Both the position numbers and the translations under genes were made by a program. Below, in pieces: positions 7,138 to 17,063 of a DNA stretch of 64,000 bases. The notes under the pieces were generated by a model. That model ran no database searches. It was not told the origin of the DNA and worked only from the letters and a program-made list of their open reading frames with translations. Every line of letters begins with the position of its first letter. Positions within the stretch are counted from its first letter, which is position 1. Origin of the DNA: Anaerococcus sp. Marseille-P3625 (GTDB lineage Bacteria; Bacillota; Clostridia; Tissierellales; Peptoniphilaceae); assembly GCF_900232825.1 (NCBI RefSeq), contig NZ_OCTP01000011.1:955262-1019261 (forward strand), read 5' to 3'.

Positions 7138-9063
7138 TTATTGGCTAGCTTTCAAATCTATAGTAAATACAGATCCACTTGGTATATTATCCGTTACACT
7201 TATTTCGCCACCATGGGCCTTAACTATAATCCTACAAAGATATAAGCCTAGACCTATACTCCTCTTGCTATCGATGATTTTGTTATTAGCCGAATAGAAT
7301 TTTTGGAATATTCTTTTCTTATCGGTATCTTCAATTCCTTTTCCATTATCTGCCACTTGGATTATGACTTTGTTTGCATCTTGGTAGGCTCTTATATTGA
7401 TACTTGACCCTTCAAAAGTATATTTTATAGCATTATCTACAAGGTTTATGATGACTTGTATTATTAACCTCACATCCATATCAGCCATTAGGTAGTCATC
7501 ATCTATATCAACAGTTATATTGTGATTTTTTTTATCTCTGCTTACATGCTTTAGGGCCTCTTCTATGACTTCTTCAACCATTTGTGGCTCTATTTTTAGT
7601 TTGCTTTTACCTTCTTCAACTCTAGTTACTGAAAGTAAATTTTCTATAAGATTCAGTAGCCACTGTGAATCATCATAAATATCTCTATATAGCCCTAATT
7701 TCATTGTTTCTGTTAAGTTTTCCGAATTATTAAGTAGTATATCAGAATTTCCATAAATAGTTGTTAGGGGCGTTCTTAAGTCATGGGAGATTGATCTTAA
7801 AAGATTTGTTTTCAATTGCTCATCTTTTATTCTCAAATTGGCTTCGTTTTTATCTTTTAAAATTTTTTCTTTCTCTAAAGCCAAAGACATATCTCCAAGG
7901 ATTGCTAGTAAAATTTTATTTTCTACGGAATCTAGCCTATCTTTACCCAAATGTATACCTATAACCCCATACACACTTGTATTAAATCTGATTGCATAAT
8001 ATAAGTACTTGGCATCTGGCAAATATTCTGTGCCAGCACCTGCACTTTTGTTTTTGGCAAATACCCACTTTACTATTTCTAATTCTTTGAGAAATTCTTT
8101 ATCAGCATCCCTAAAATCATCCTTGAAAATTAGCGGATCCTGAATTTCCCCATCTACTATATCGTAATAAACTATATTTCTATTTAGTAGGTTTGATAAT
8201 TGATTACAGCCTGTTTTTATGATTTCGTGTTTGGATATTTTAGTCTGTAAAAGTTGATTTGTTTCTAACAAAAGCTTTGTTATATATGTCATATTTGATG
8301 AGTTCTTTGCATTTTTTCTTATCTGGCTTGCTAGCTTACTTGTCAAAAATGATACTATTAATAAGACTAAAAAAGTAATAATATATTCAGGATTAGATAC
8401 TGATAAACTTAAAGTTGGCTTAGTAAAACAATAATTAAAGGCTAATACGCATATTACAGATGAAATAAAACTCACTAATTCATCATAAGTTACAAGGGCA
8501 ATAAAAAATACACCTAGTATATAGATCATTATTATATTTGCATCACTGTAGCCAAAATCATAAAATATATAACCTATTAGAGTGCTGATTGCTAGTATTA
8601 TAAAAGCAATTAACAAATCTTTTGATATATTTTTGTTTTCTTTAAATCCATAAATTTTGACCTTATCATTTATTGGAACAGCGTAAATATCTATTCTGTC
8701 AGATTTTTTTACCACTTGATCATATATGCTGGTATTTAAAGATAATAGCTTAAAATCATTTCGGTTTTTTCCTATTACAATTTTTTTTACTTTATATAGT
8801 TTTGCAAAGTTTACTATTTGGCTTGCTATATCGTCATCATATATAATCTCAACCATGGCCCCCATGTTTTCCGCTAGACTTAAATTGTCTTGTAGGTAGT
8901 CATTGTCCTTTTTTTCCTGAAACTTATCTCTATCAGATACATATAGAGCAATTAGTTTAGCTTTTTCATTTTGAGCTATCTCATTGGCTTCTTTTATTAC
9001 CTGACTATTAGATTGGGATTCAGATATACATACTAATATCAAATCTCTATCAATTAAATCCAT
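7138..9063 (-). CDS. kdpD: KdpD-like sensor histidine kinase lacking the N-terminal KdpD domain
   Basis: 641-aa membrane sensor kinase expected to phosphorylate KdpE in response to potassium limitation. Order: Usp-like domain (about 5-130), four-helix DUF4118 membrane segment (about 150-250), GAF-like domain (about 265-400, with SAGAGTEYLP), HisKA with SISHDLRTPL giving His427, then the HATPase with NAIKYT, DNGKGI and GLGLYL. Full KdpD proteins are near 900 aa because they begin with a Walker-type KdpD domain of about 210 aa. That domain is missing here and sits instead in the divergent gene at 15.0 kb. It follows kdpE by 4 bases and is last in the kdp operon. Kinase function looks intact. 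Confidence 0.9.
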   Translation of the reverse strand: MDLIDRDLILVCISESQSNSQVIKEANEIAQNEKAKLIALYVSDRDKFQEKKDNDYLQDNLSLAENMGAMVEIIYDDDIASQIVNFAKLYKVKKIVIGKNRNDFKLLSLNTSIYDQVVKKSDRIDIYAVPINDKVKIYGFKENKNISKDLLIAFIILAISTLIGYIFYDFGYSDANIIMIYILGVFFIALVTYDELVSFISSVICVLAFNYCFTKPTLSLSVSNPEYIITFLVLLIVSFLTSKLASQIRKNAKNSSNMTYITKLLLETNQLLQTKISKHEIIKTGCNQLSNLLNRNIVYYDIVDGEIQDPLIFKDDFRDADKEFLKELEIVKWVFAKNKSAGAGTEYLPDAKYLYYAIRFNTSVYGVIGIHLGKDRLDSVENKILLAILGDMSLALEKEKILKDKNEANLRIKDEQLKTNLLRSISHDLRTPLTTIYGNSDILLNNSENLTETMKLGLYRDIYDDSQWLLNLIENLLSVTRVEEGKSKLKIEPQMVEEVIEEALKHVSRDKKNHNITVDIDDDYLMADMDVRLIIQVIINLVDNAIKYTFEGSSINIRAYQDANKVIIQVADNGKGIEDTDKKRIFQKFYSANNKIIDSKRSIGLGLYLCRIIVKAHGGEISVTDNIPSGSVFTIDLKASQ

Positions 9064-9067
9064 TTAT

Positions 9068-9784
9068 TTAATCTTCCCCCGATTTATTGATTCTAATCAT
9101 CTTGTAGCCAACTCCAACATGAGTTTGGATATACTTATCGTCAGTTAATTTTTCTATCTTTTTTCTAAGAGAGGTCATATACACTCTCAAAGAAGAGAGA
9201 TCAGATGCTAGGTAATTGACCCAAATGTTTTTTAGGATGTATTGATGTGTGAGAACCTTGCCAACATTTTCTGCTAATAAACATAATAAACTATATTCTA
9301 TTGGCATTAAATGTATTTCTTCACCTTTAATAAATACGCTTCTCGAAGGATAATCTATTCTTATATCTCCATTTTCAAATGAAATTTTGTCTTCAACACT
9401 ATTATTTTCAGCATAGTTTATTCTTCTTAAGGTTGACCTAACTCTTGCAAGAAGTTCATCAACATTAAATGGCTTGGTCAAAAAATCATCTGCCCCTGCG
9501 TCCAAGGCTTCTATTTTATCTTCATCATTGGTCCTAGCGCTAATTACTATAATTGGAGTAGTCGAAAAATCTCTGAATTTTTTTATTATTTCTATTCCAT
9601 CAATGTCAGGCAAACCCAAGTCAATAAAAACTATGTCATATTTATTTGAAGTCATTAGCTGTAGAGCATTTTTACCATCAATCGCTAGGTCATATTCATA
9701 ATCATTTATCTGCAATGTTGTTGATATCAAGTTTCTCACAGCTCTGTCATCTTCTACAATTAATATTTTTATATTTTCATTCAT
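9068..9784 (-). CDS. kdpE: KdpE response regulator
   Basis: 238-aa OmpR/PhoB-type regulator. The receiver domain (1-120) has the acidic pair EDD at 11-13, phospho-acceptor Asp55 in VFIDLGLPD, and Lys in the FLTKPF motif. The C-terminal winged helix (about 140-235) ends HVGVGYKMI, typical of KdpE. It would be phosphorylated by the adjacent kinase and activate kdp transcription. It lies 85 bases after kdpC, separated by a strong hairpin, and 4 bases before the kinase gene. Tandem direct repeats in the divergent intergenic region at 14.9 kb are likely its binding sites. Confidence 0.95.
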   Translation of the reverse strand: MNENIKILIVEDDRAVRNLISTTLQINDYEYDLAIDGKNALQLMTSNKYDIVFIDLGLPDIDGIEIIKKFRDFSTTPIIVISARTNDEDKIEALDAGADDFLTKPFNVDELLARVRSTLRRINYAENNSVEDKISFENGDIRIDYPSRSVFIKGEEIHLMPIEYSLLCLLAENVGKVLTHQYILKNIWVNYLASDLSSLRVYMTSLRKKIEKLTDDKYIQTHVGVGYKMIRINKSGED

Positions 9785-9828
9785 ATATACTTACCTTCTT
9801 TATAGCAAAATATTGGTCAAATCATTCT

Positions 9829-9857
9829 AGGCCTCAAGTTATGATTACCTGAGGCCT
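9829..9857 (-). promoter_or_regulatory. stem-loop between kdpC and kdpE
   Basis: Perfect 8-bp stem AGGCCTCA/TGAGGCCT with a 13-base loop in the kdpC-kdpE gap. No U-tract follows it on the minus strand, so it is more likely an mRNA processing or stability element, or a weak attenuator, than a full terminator. It could set the lower expression of regulator genes relative to the transporter. Confidence 0.5.
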
Positions 9858-9869
9858 TATATTACAACA

Positions 9870-10475
9870 TTATTTTTTCATTTCACTTACTAAGTCTATG
9901 TTTAGTTTCAATACATTTACAGTTTGTTCGCCAAAGATTCCCAAAGCTTTTTCACTAGTATTTTGTTTTATCAGTTGTTCTAAGTTTTCTTTGGAGATAT
10001 TTGTATTTTTTGCTACTCTATCAACTTGTAATTGAGCTGCTTTGACAGAAATGTGTGGATCGAGACCTGAGCCTGATTGGCTTATGATGTCTTCAGGGAT
10101 ATCTTCTTTTGATACAGTAGGATTTTCTTTAATAAACTTATCTATATCTTCGTTAATTCTTTTCTTTAGGTTAGGGTTACTTACTGCTAAGTTTTTACTA
10201 CCAGAAGCTAATCCATCATACTTGTCTCCATCTTCATAGACATTGTAGTTAACAGCTGATGGTCTGCCATGAAATAATTTTGGATCAGTAAAATCTTGAC
10301 CTATTAATTCTGAGCCAACTACTTCATCTCCCATCTTTATTAAACTTCCATTAGCTTGTTTTGGAAAGATAATTTGTGCAAGTACCGTCATTAAAAGTGG
10401 ATATATAATACCACAGACTATAAATGCAAATATTGTAACAAAAAAAACTTGTTTATATTTTTTAATAGTTCTCAT
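9870..10475 (-). CDS. kdpC: potassium-transporting ATPase subunit KdpC
   Basis: 201-aa single-span subunit of the KdpFABC high-affinity K+ pump. An N-terminal transmembrane helix (about residues 10-32) is followed by the conserved HGRPSAVNYN and SGSGLDPHIS motifs of the extracytoplasmic domain. KdpC stabilises the complex and affects ATP affinity of KdpB. AAGGAG precedes its ATG, which lies 18 bases after the kdpB stop. The length matches the family. Confidence 0.97.
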   Translation of the reverse strand: MRTIKKYKQVFFVTIFAFIVCGIIYPLLMTVLAQIIFPKQANGSLIKMGDEVVGSELIGQDFTDPKLFHGRPSAVNYNVYEDGDKYDGLASGSKNLAVSNPNLKKRINEDIDKFIKENPTVSKEDIPEDIISQSGSGLDPHISVKAAQLQVDRVAKNTNISKENLEQLIKQNTSEKALGIFGEQTVNVLKLNIDLVSEMKK

Positions 10476-10493
10476 TATAACTCCTTAAACTCC

Positions 10494-12548
10494 TTAAATT
10501 CCTAACATTCCAAGTAAAGGAAAAATTAATATATCTATTAGTTTTATACCAATAAAAGGACAAATTACACCACCAAGTCCGTAAATCAACATATTCTTTC
10601 CTAACATTTTTGAAGCTGACATCGGTTCATATTTAACACCCTTCATTGCCAAAGGAATTAGACAAGGAATAATAATTGCATTAAATATTAGTGCTGAAAT
10701 AATAGCACTTGATGGACTATTCAATCCCATAATGTTCAATACTTTCATTTGAGGTATAGCAAGAGTAAATATAGCTGGAATTATAGCAAAATATTTGGCA
10801 ATATCATTAGCAATAGAAAATGTTGTCAAAGAACCTCTTGTTATAAGTAGCTGTTTACCAATCTCTATAACTTCCAATATTTTGGTTGGATCTGAATCCA
10901 AATCAACCATGTTTGCTGCTTCTTTTGCTGAACTTGTACCACTGTTCATAGCAATACCAACATCAGCTTGAGCCAAGGCTGGAGCATCGTTGGTTCCATC
11001 TCCTGTCATGGCTACAATTTTACCTAGGGCTTGTTCTTTCTTTATGGCTTCTATCTTATCCTCAGGTTTACATTCTGCTATATAGCCGTCAACACCAGCT
11101 TCTGCTGCAATTGTAGCTGCAGTAAGAGAGTTATCTCCAGTACACATTATGGTCTTTATCCCTATTTTTCTAAGTCTTTCAAACCTTTGTCTAAGTCCTG
11201 GCTTAACCGTATCTTTCAAATAGATAATTCCATAAATTACATTATCTACACAAACGACTAGTGGAGTACCTCCTAATTTTGAAATACTTTCTACTTTTGC
11301 TTGTAGGTCGCTTGGTACATCTCCACCTCTTTCAGTAATAAACTTTATTATCGCTTTCCCAGATCCCTTGCGTATCATGACACCGTTTTTTAAATCGATC
11401 CCACTCATCTTGCTTGCTGCAGTAAATTCTACAAAAGACGCATCTTCGTAATCTGCTGGATTAACTTTAGAACCCAATTTTTTTGCAAGTTCGACTGTAG
11501 ATTTACCTTCAGGGGTGTCATCTTTTAGTGATGATATCATGGCATATTCTATTAAATCTGATTTGTCGATTCCATCGACATTTATAAAATCACTAGCTAA
11601 CCTATTTCCAAAGGTTATTGTTCCTGTTTTGTCTAGAATCATTGTATCAACATCACCACAAGCTTCTACAGCCTTGCCTGACATTGCTATGACATTGAAT
11701 CTAGTAACCCTATCCATACCAGCTATACCGATTGCGCTAAGTAATGCACCAATTGTAGTAGGGATTAGGCAAACCATTAAAGCTATCAATGTAGAAACTG
11801 AAATTTTTACATTAGAATAGTTAGCTATTGGATATAGAGTTATGATAACTATCAAAAATATAATAGTTAAGGAAACCAACAAGGTATTTAGAGCAATCTC
11901 ATTTGGTGTTTTTTGTCTAGAGGCTCCTTCAACAAGAGATATCATCTTATCCAAAAATGATTCACCAGGATCTGAGCTTATACGAACTTTAATCCAGTCT
12001 GATACAACAAGTGTACCTCCAGTCACTGAAGAAAAATCTCCTCCACTTTCTTTAGTTACTGGTGCGGATTCACCAGTGATTGCAGATTCATCAATACTTG
12101 CTATACCTTCAATTATTTCACCGTCATTAGGGATTATTTCGCCTACTTTTACTAAAACTACGTCTCCTTTTTTTAGGTCATTACTAGAGATTTCAATTTC
12201 TTTTCCATCATCTAAAATTTTTCTAGCCTTAGTATCCTTTTTTGTTTTTTTCAATGTCTCTGCTTGTGCCTTTCCCCTACCTTCAGCTACGGATTCGGCG
12301 AAATTTGCAAATAGTAAAGTTATAAACAAAATAATGGAAACAAGCATATTGTATTTACTTGCATTGTCGCTTCCATCATTTATCAAATTTGGGAAAAAAG
12401 CAAGTAATAGACAAATTATAAATCCAATTTCTACTACAAACATTACAGGGTTTTTTATCATATACTTAGGATTTAATTTTAAGAATGCCCCTTTAATAGA
12501 AGTCTTCATTATATCTTTACTTACAAATTTTGTTTTCTTATTAACCAT
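10494..12548 (-). CDS. kdpB: potassium-transporting P-type ATPase subunit KdpB
   Basis: 684-aa catalytic subunit that hydrolyses ATP to drive K+ through KdpA. It has the actuator motif TGES, the phosphorylation motif DKTGTIT, the nucleotide-domain TGDNSLTAA and the hinge GDGTNDAPA, with the KdpB-specific membrane stretch [15 protein letters not shown]. The start is taken as the ATG at 12548 because AGGAGG lies four bases before it; an in-frame ATG eight codons upstream lacks a site and overlaps kdpA. It begins 8 bases after kdpA. Full length with no missing catalytic residues. Confidence 0.97.
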   Translation of the reverse strand: MVNKKTKFVSKDIMKTSIKGAFLKLNPKYMIKNPVMFVVEIGFIICLLLAFFPNLINDGSDNASKYNMLVSIILFITLLFANFAESVAEGRGKAQAETLKKTKKDTKARKILDDGKEIEISSNDLKKGDVVLVKVGEIIPNDGEIIEGIASIDESAITGESAPVTKESGGDFSSVTGGTLVVSDWIKVRISSDPGESFLDKMISLVEGASRQKTPNEIALNTLLVSLTIIFLIVIITLYPIANYSNVKISVSTLIALMVCLIPTTIGALLSAIGIAGMDRVTRFNVIAMSGKAVEACGDVDTMILDKTGTITFGNRLASDFINVDGIDKSDLIEYAMISSLKDDTPEGKSTVELAKKLGSKVNPADYEDASFVEFTAASKMSGIDLKNGVMIRKGSGKAIIKFITERGGDVPSDLQAKVESISKLGGTPLVVCVDNVIYGIIYLKDTVKPGLRQRFERLRKIGIKTIMCTGDNSLTAATIAAEAGVDGYIAECKPEDKIEAIKKEQALGKIVAMTGDGTNDAPALAQADVGIAMNSGTSSAKEAANMVDLDSDPTKILEVIEIGKQLLITRGSLTTFSIANDIAKYFAIIPAIFTLAIPQMKVLNIMGLNSPSSAIISALIFNAIIIPCLIPLAMKGVKYEPMSASKMLGKNMLIYGLGGVICPFIGIKLIDILIFPLLGMLGI

Positions 12549-12556
12549 ATTTCCTC

Positions 12557-14284
12557 CTATAGTACCAACCATTCTGCTATTGGTCCTAAAGCTAGTACTG
12601 GCAAAAATGTTAGTGCTGCAAATATATAAACAATTATTACTAAAATAATTGAAAAAGTTAAGTTATTAGTTTTTAATGTTCCAGCAGTTTCATTGATATC
12701 TATTTTTTTAGAAAGATTTCCTGCTATTGCTAGCTGGATAATAATAGCTAAATATCTTCCAAAAAACATTACTAATCCACAAGTTATATTCCAAAAGATT
12801 GTATTGTCAGCCAAACCTTCAAAACCAGAGCCATTATTCGCTGCTGATGAAGAATATTCGTATAGTATTTGACTTAGTCCGTGGAATCCTGGATTAGTAA
12901 TACCCTCAAGTCCAGGATTTATACTAACTGCTAGTGCAGAAAAACCTAGAATCAAAAGTGGGTGAATGATAATTGATAAAGCTGCAAGTTTCATCTCATT
13001 ACCTTCAATTTTTTTACCTAGATATTCCGGTGTCTTACCAATCATAAGACCGCATATAAATACTGCTAAGATAGCATAGATTAACATATTCATAAGTCCT
13101 ACACCTGCTCCACCAAATACAACATTTAACATCATGTGAAGCAAAGGAACTAGGCCACCCAAAGGTGTAAGTGTATCATGCATATTGTTAACAGTTCCAG
13201 TAGTAAATGACGTTGTAACTGTTGTAAATAATGAAGATTGGGCAATGCCAAAACGCATCTCTTTTCCTTCTATATTTCCCATATTGTGAGATATTCCAGA
13301 AAGACTTGCCCCGTTTACACCATTAAGCTCATTATGATAGCAAATACCCAAGCCTATTACAAATAATATGGACATGGCAATAAATATTGACTGGCCTTCT
13401 TTGCCCAGCCAAACTTTCTTAGCCATAGCTTTAATTTGTTCATTTTCACTTGCTGATTTTTTAATAAACTTATCATGTGCCATCTTTCCAAAAATGAAAA
13501 CACATGATCCTGGCAATAACATCATAGAAATTAATTCTATAATATTTGAAATAATATTAGGGTTTTCAAAAGGAGTTGATGAGTTGGCGCCGAAAAATCC
13601 TCCACCATTAGTACCCAAATGTTTAATTGCTTCCAAAGCAGCTACAGGACCAGCACCAAGTTCTTGGTTTTTGCCCTCAATAGTTTTAATTAAAATATTA
13701 GAATTAAAGTTTTGGATAACTCCTTGAGACACCAATAATAATCCAACAAAAATAGATGCTGGTAATAAAAATCTTGTTATGATTTTTATAAAATCTACAA
13801 AGAAGTTTCCCATCTTCTCTCCAAGTATTCCTCTTATCATTGCTACGCAAGCTGCATATCCACTAGCTGCTGAAGTGAACATCATCATAATAATCACAAA
13901 CATTTGAGAAAAATATGACAAGCCTGATTCACCAGCATAGTGTTGCAAGTTAGTATTAGTCATAAAAGAAATAATTGTATTAAAAGCTAAAGTTTCCTCC
14001 ATAGAGCCTATTTTATTTGGATTAAATATCCCTATAGATTGAATTCTAAGAACTAGATATGAAAGTAGAACCAAACACGCATTTAAAAGAATCAATGACA
14101 ATGCATATTCTTTCCAGTCCATATCACTTTTTTCAATCTTTAAAATTTTAAAAATTCCTGAATCCACTTTATCAAATAGAGGATCAGCGAATGTTTTTTT
14201 ATTGTTAGTCATTTTATATAAGTAATTTCCACATGGAAATATAATGACTAAGAATATTAGTAATGTTAATAATATTTGTAACAT
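12557..14284 (-). CDS. kdpA: potassium-transporting ATPase subunit KdpA
   Basis: 575-aa channel-like K+ binding subunit of KdpFABC with about ten membrane helices. Selectivity-filter loops are visible as [18 protein letters not shown] and [17 protein letters not shown], and the [16 protein letters not shown] loop is typical. AGGAGAG precedes the ATG. It follows the TPR gene by 8 bases and is followed by kdpB after 8 bases, so translation is probably coupled. Confidence 0.97.
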   Translation of the reverse strand: MLQILLTLLIFLVIIFPCGNYLYKMTNNKKTFADPLFDKVDSGIFKILKIEKSDMDWKEYALSLILLNACLVLLSYLVLRIQSIGIFNPNKIGSMEETLAFNTIISFMTNTNLQHYAGESGLSYFSQMFVIIMMMFTSAASGYAACVAMIRGILGEKMGNFFVDFIKIITRFLLPASIFVGLLLVSQGVIQNFNSNILIKTIEGKNQELGAGPVAALEAIKHLGTNGGGFFGANSSTPFENPNIISNIIELISMMLLPGSCVFIFGKMAHDKFIKKSASENEQIKAMAKKVWLGKEGQSIFIAMSILFVIGLGICYHNELNGVNGASLSGISHNMGNIEGKEMRFGIAQSSLFTTVTTSFTTGTVNNMHDTLTPLGGLVPLLHMMLNVVFGGAGVGLMNMLIYAILAVFICGLMIGKTPEYLGKKIEGNEMKLAALSIIIHPLLILGFSALAVSINPGLEGITNPGFHGLSQILYEYSSSAANNGSGFEGLADNTIFWNITCGLVMFFGRYLAIIIQLAIAGNLSKKIDINETAGTLKTNNLTFSIILVIIVYIFAALTFLPVLALGPIAEWLVL

Positions 14285-14292
14285 AATCTCTC

Positions 14293-14628
14293 CTACTTAC
14301 ACAATTTTCTTACGAAAATATATATTTTTTTATTTGTGCCATATATTGCTAAATTTTCCAAATTTTTACTAGCAGGTTCATAGCAAGGGTCTAATGCCCA
14401 AGCAGCCCTGAAGTGTTTCATAGCCAATTCATGGTTTCCTCTTATTTCCATCAAAATACCTAACAAATTGTGAGGAACTGGACTATGTGGATATTCTTTC
14501 ATTTTATCTTTTACCAATTCTAAACATTCGTCAAGGTTTCCCAAATCAATTTTTAATTTTATTAAGGAACAAAAATCATTCAAACAATTATTAAAATCAC
14601 ATTTAGTTAAATTCATAATTTCCTTCAT
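14293..14628 (-). CDS. small TPR-like protein inside the kdp operon
   Basis: 111-aa soluble protein of tetratricopeptide type. Residues about 30-95 contain two helical hairpins: LVKDKMKEYPHSPVPHNLLG, then MEIRGNHELAMKHFRAAWAL followed by DPCYEPASKNLENLA. The N-terminus has three cysteines and a hydrophobic helix. A GGGAGA site precedes the ATG. It sits between kdpF and kdpA with gaps of 21 and 8 bases, so it is made with the pump. TPR modules bind other proteins; a role in Kdp assembly or regulation is inference. It is not part of the standard kdpFABC set. Confidence 0.75.
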   Translation of the reverse strand: MKEIMNLTKCDFNNCLNDFCSLIKLKIDLGNLDECLELVKDKMKEYPHSPVPHNLLGILMEIRGNHELAMKHFRAAWALDPCYEPASKNLENLAIYGTNKKIYIFVRKLCK

Positions 14629-14649
14629 ACTTATCTCCCAAAACTATAT

Positions 14650-14727
14650 TTAAAATTTCTCAGGGTTAATCAGTGCATAAAACAAATAGCATAAAACCCC
14701 TAAAATAACAATTAATAATAGTAACAT
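14650..14727 (-). CDS. kdpF: KdpF small membrane subunit
   Basis: 25-codon gene read on the minus strand, protein MLLLLIVILGVLCYL then FYALINPEKF. It is a single hydrophobic helix ending in the family signature YALINPEKF, close to Escherichia coli KdpF (29 aa, ending YALINAEAF). GGAGGTT lies a few bases before the ATG. KdpF is a lipid-like stabiliser of the KdpABC complex. Too short for ordinary gene callers, but motif and context make it secure. Confidence 0.92.
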   Translation of the reverse strand: MLLLLIVILGVLCYLFYALINPEKF

Positions 14728-14744
14728 ATAAACCTCCACAATAA

Positions 14745-14840
14745 TTAATTACTTGTAATTTTTTTATCTATCCAATGGACAAATAATTTTAATATTAAAA
14801 ATGAAATGATAATTATAGCTATCATAATAAGGTCTAACAT
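14745..14840 (-). CDS. 31-aa putative membrane peptide, first gene of kdp operon
   Basis: Minus-strand ORF of 31 codons beginning MLDLIMIAIIII and ending VHWIDKKITSN. One long hydrophobic helix is followed by a basic-amphipathic tail. It has the strongest ribosome binding site in the region (AGGAGGAG, about 6 bases before the ATG) and lies 17 bases before kdpF, so it is very probably translated. It is not KdpF-like: it lacks the NPEKF ending. It may be an additional stabilising or regulatory peptide of the pump. Function unknown. Confidence 0.7.
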   Translation of the reverse strand: MLDLIMIAIIIISFLILKLFVHWIDKKITSN

Positions 14841-14873
14841 TAATCACTCCTCCTATTCTCTAACTATATGTGT

Positions 14874-14941
14874 AATATACCAACTTTTACCTTAAAATAG
14901 TTTTAAAATATACACCATAGACATTAAAATTGTATTAAAAT
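14874..14941 (-). promoter_or_regulatory. kdp control region: tandem TTAAAAT repeats, probable KdpE operator
   Basis: Four copies of TTAAAAT lie at 14892, 14903, 14924 and 14935, i.e. spacings of 11, 21 and 11 bases. Paired direct repeats one helical turn apart are the usual layout for OmpR/KdpE-type regulators. A minus-strand TATATT (complement of 14874-14879) follows on the kdp-operon side as a possible -10. The array lies between the kdp operon and the divergent KdpD-domain gene, so it could control both. Confidence 0.55.
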
Positions 14942-15013
14942 TCACTGATTTTGCCTTTTTTTTTAATATATATAGTAAAATAAAATCAGAAATAAATAAA
15001 GAAGGATAATTTT

Positions 15014-16939
15014 ATGGAAAAAAAAGGTGAATTGACAATCTTCTTCGGATACTGTGCAGGTGTCGGCAAGACATACAATATGCTAGAAGTTGCCCACGAA
15101 AAGTACCTAGAAGGCATAGATGTGGTTGTTGGTTATGTAGAACTTCATGATAGAAAAGATACTCTAGCATTAATGAATGGTCTAGATATAATAGACTATA
15201 AAAAAATAAACTATAAAGATCATATTTTTAATGAACTGGATATAGATAAGGTCCTAGATAGAAAACCTGACATCATATTAGTAGATGAGCTTGCCCATAC
15301 CAATGCACCAGGCAGTAGACATAAAAAAAGATACCAAGATGTAGAGGAATTACTTAGAGCAGGCATTGATGTATACACAACATTAAATGTCCAACACCTA
15401 GAGAGCCTTCATGATATAGTAGAATCAATTACTAATATAAAAGTCAATGAACGTATACCTGATTATGTTTTTGATAATGCTGACCATATAAAAATAATAG
15501 ATATTGAAGTAGAACAATTAATTGAAAGATTAAAGCAAGGAAAAATATATAATTATTCCCAGTCTAAAAAAGCCCTAGATAATTTTTTTACTATAGATAA
15601 TCTTATCTCGCTTAGGGAAATAGCTTTAAGAAGATATGCTGATAAAATAAATTTATATACTGACAAAAAAAATAAACCATTTTTAAAAGAACATATACTA
15701 GTGTGTCTTGGCCCATCACCTACTAACCAAAAAGTAATCAGAACTGCTTATAGGATGGCTAACTCTTTCCATGCAGAGTTTAGTGCCCTATATGTAGAAA
15801 CATCTGAAAGCAAAAATTTTTCTAATACAGAAAAAAATAACTTACAAAAAAATATAGACTTGGCTAAACATCTAAAAGCTAATATCGTTTCTTCTTATGG
15901 TGATGATATATCATTTCAAATTAGCCAATATGCAAAACTTAGTGGAGTATCAAAGCTTGTCTTGGGAAGATCCTCAAAGAAAATATCATTTTTGAATAAA
16001 ACAACTATAATTGATGAGATTACTAAGGATGCTCCAAATCTTGATATATTCATAATCCCTGATGCCAACAGTGAGTATAAGAAAAAAAATATAAGGCTAG
16101 ATGAATTTGTGCATTTTGATAGAGAAGATCTGATAGTAACTTTGCTCATACTGTTAGCTACAACTGTACTATCTTATGCCTTATTTATTTTTGATTTTAA
16201 TACAACTAACATAGTTTTGCTTTATACTCTATCATCCTGCATAGTTGGATACACAACAAAACACCCTATATACAATATGCTTGCTCTCTTGCTAAATATA
16301 TTTATTATAGATTTTATATTTATACCACCCTATTATTCTTTGAGGATTTACTCAAAAGAGTATCTGATGATATTTATAATAATGATCATAGTTTCTTTTT
16401 TCATTAGCCTAATGCAAAATAGACTAAAAAAGGAAAATATACTAACAACTCAGCAGTCACACAGCTTAGAGGTTCTGCTTAAAACAAGCCAGAGATTGCA
16501 GCTAAGCAAAAACTATGATGAAGTAATGTATGAAACCTGCTATCAACTACATAAGCTCCTAAACAAGGTAATAATATTTTATCCTGTTTTCAAAAGCTCG
16601 CTTTTGTCGCCAATAATTTATAACCCAAAAAACGTCGCAAATATGAAAGAAATATATTTGCAAGACTCCGAGAAAACTGTAGCAAAATGGGTATTTTTAA
16701 ATAATGATAGTGCTGGTGCAGGCACAAATACTCTAACTAATGCTAATGGCTTATATTTTGCCATTAGAAAAAATAGTGCAGTCTATGGCGTTGTCGGCAT
16801 AGATATGTCAGATAAAAGTATCGGTAGTCAATTGTCAGTAAATGATAAATCTCTGCTTATAGCCATGCTAAACGAGATCGCTCTGGCAATTGATTCATTG
16901 GAAAATAAGTCTTGCTATATAAACCTTAATAAAATTTAA
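15014..16939 (+). CDS. KdpD N-terminal/Usp/DUF4118/GAF protein without kinase domain
   Basis: 641-aa membrane protein with the front three quarters of a KdpD. The N-terminal KdpD domain has the Walker A motif GYCAGVGKT at 12-20 and DELAHTNAPGSRHKKRY near 95-112. The Usp domain (about 225-350) contains LVLGRSSKK. DUF4118 membrane helices lie at about 370-475 and a GAF-like domain with SAGAGTNTLT at about 490-630. It stops where HisKA would begin, so it cannot autophosphorylate. It is divergent from the kdp operon, whose own KdpD lacks exactly the N-terminal domain but repeats Usp, DUF4118 and GAF. The two proteins may form a mixed sensor; that is inference. Confidence 0.88.
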   Translation: MEKKGELTIFFGYCAGVGKTYNMLEVAHEKYLEGIDVVVGYVELHDRKDTLALMNGLDIIDYKKINYKDHIFNELDIDKVLDRKPDIILVDELAHTNAPGSRHKKRYQDVEELLRAGIDVYTTLNVQHLESLHDIVESITNIKVNERIPDYVFDNADHIKIIDIEVEQLIERLKQGKIYNYSQSKKALDNFFTIDNLISLREIALRRYADKINLYTDKKNKPFLKEHILVCLGPSPTNQKVIRTAYRMANSFHAEFSALYVETSESKNFSNTEKNNLQKNIDLAKHLKANIVSSYGDDISFQISQYAKLSGVSKLVLGRSSKKISFLNKTTIIDEITKDAPNLDIFIIPDANSEYKKKNIRLDEFVHFDREDLIVTLLILLATTVLSYALFIFDFNTTNIVLLYTLSSCIVGYTTKHPIYNMLALLLNIFIIDFIFIPPYYSLRIYSKEYLMIFIIMIIVSFFISLMQNRLKKENILTTQQSHSLEVLLKTSQRLQLSKNYDEVMYETCYQLHKLLNKVIIFYPVFKSSLLSPIIYNPKNVANMKEIYLQDSEKTVAKWVFLNNDSAGAGTNTLTNANGLYFAIRKNSAVYGVVGIDMSDKSIGSQLSVNDKSLLIAMLNEIALAIDSLENKSCYINLNKI

Positions 16940-17063
16940 TATTATAACTTCATAATTTTTCTATTGAATACTTTGCTATATTATGGGGGTATTTTTATGT
17001 CCGAACTAATGAACAAATAATAAAGTATTAAGATCATTTCATAATCAATATATAAATGGGCAA

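Noticed and set aside
11842-12648. 268-codon plus-strand frame opposite kdpB
   Set aside because: KdpB is complete with all motifs on the minus strand; the plus frame has no family features and no start signal.
16990-17025. Short ORF with ATG after the KdpD-N gene (MSELMNK)
   Set aside because: Only seven codons, with no convincing ribosome binding site or conservation argument.
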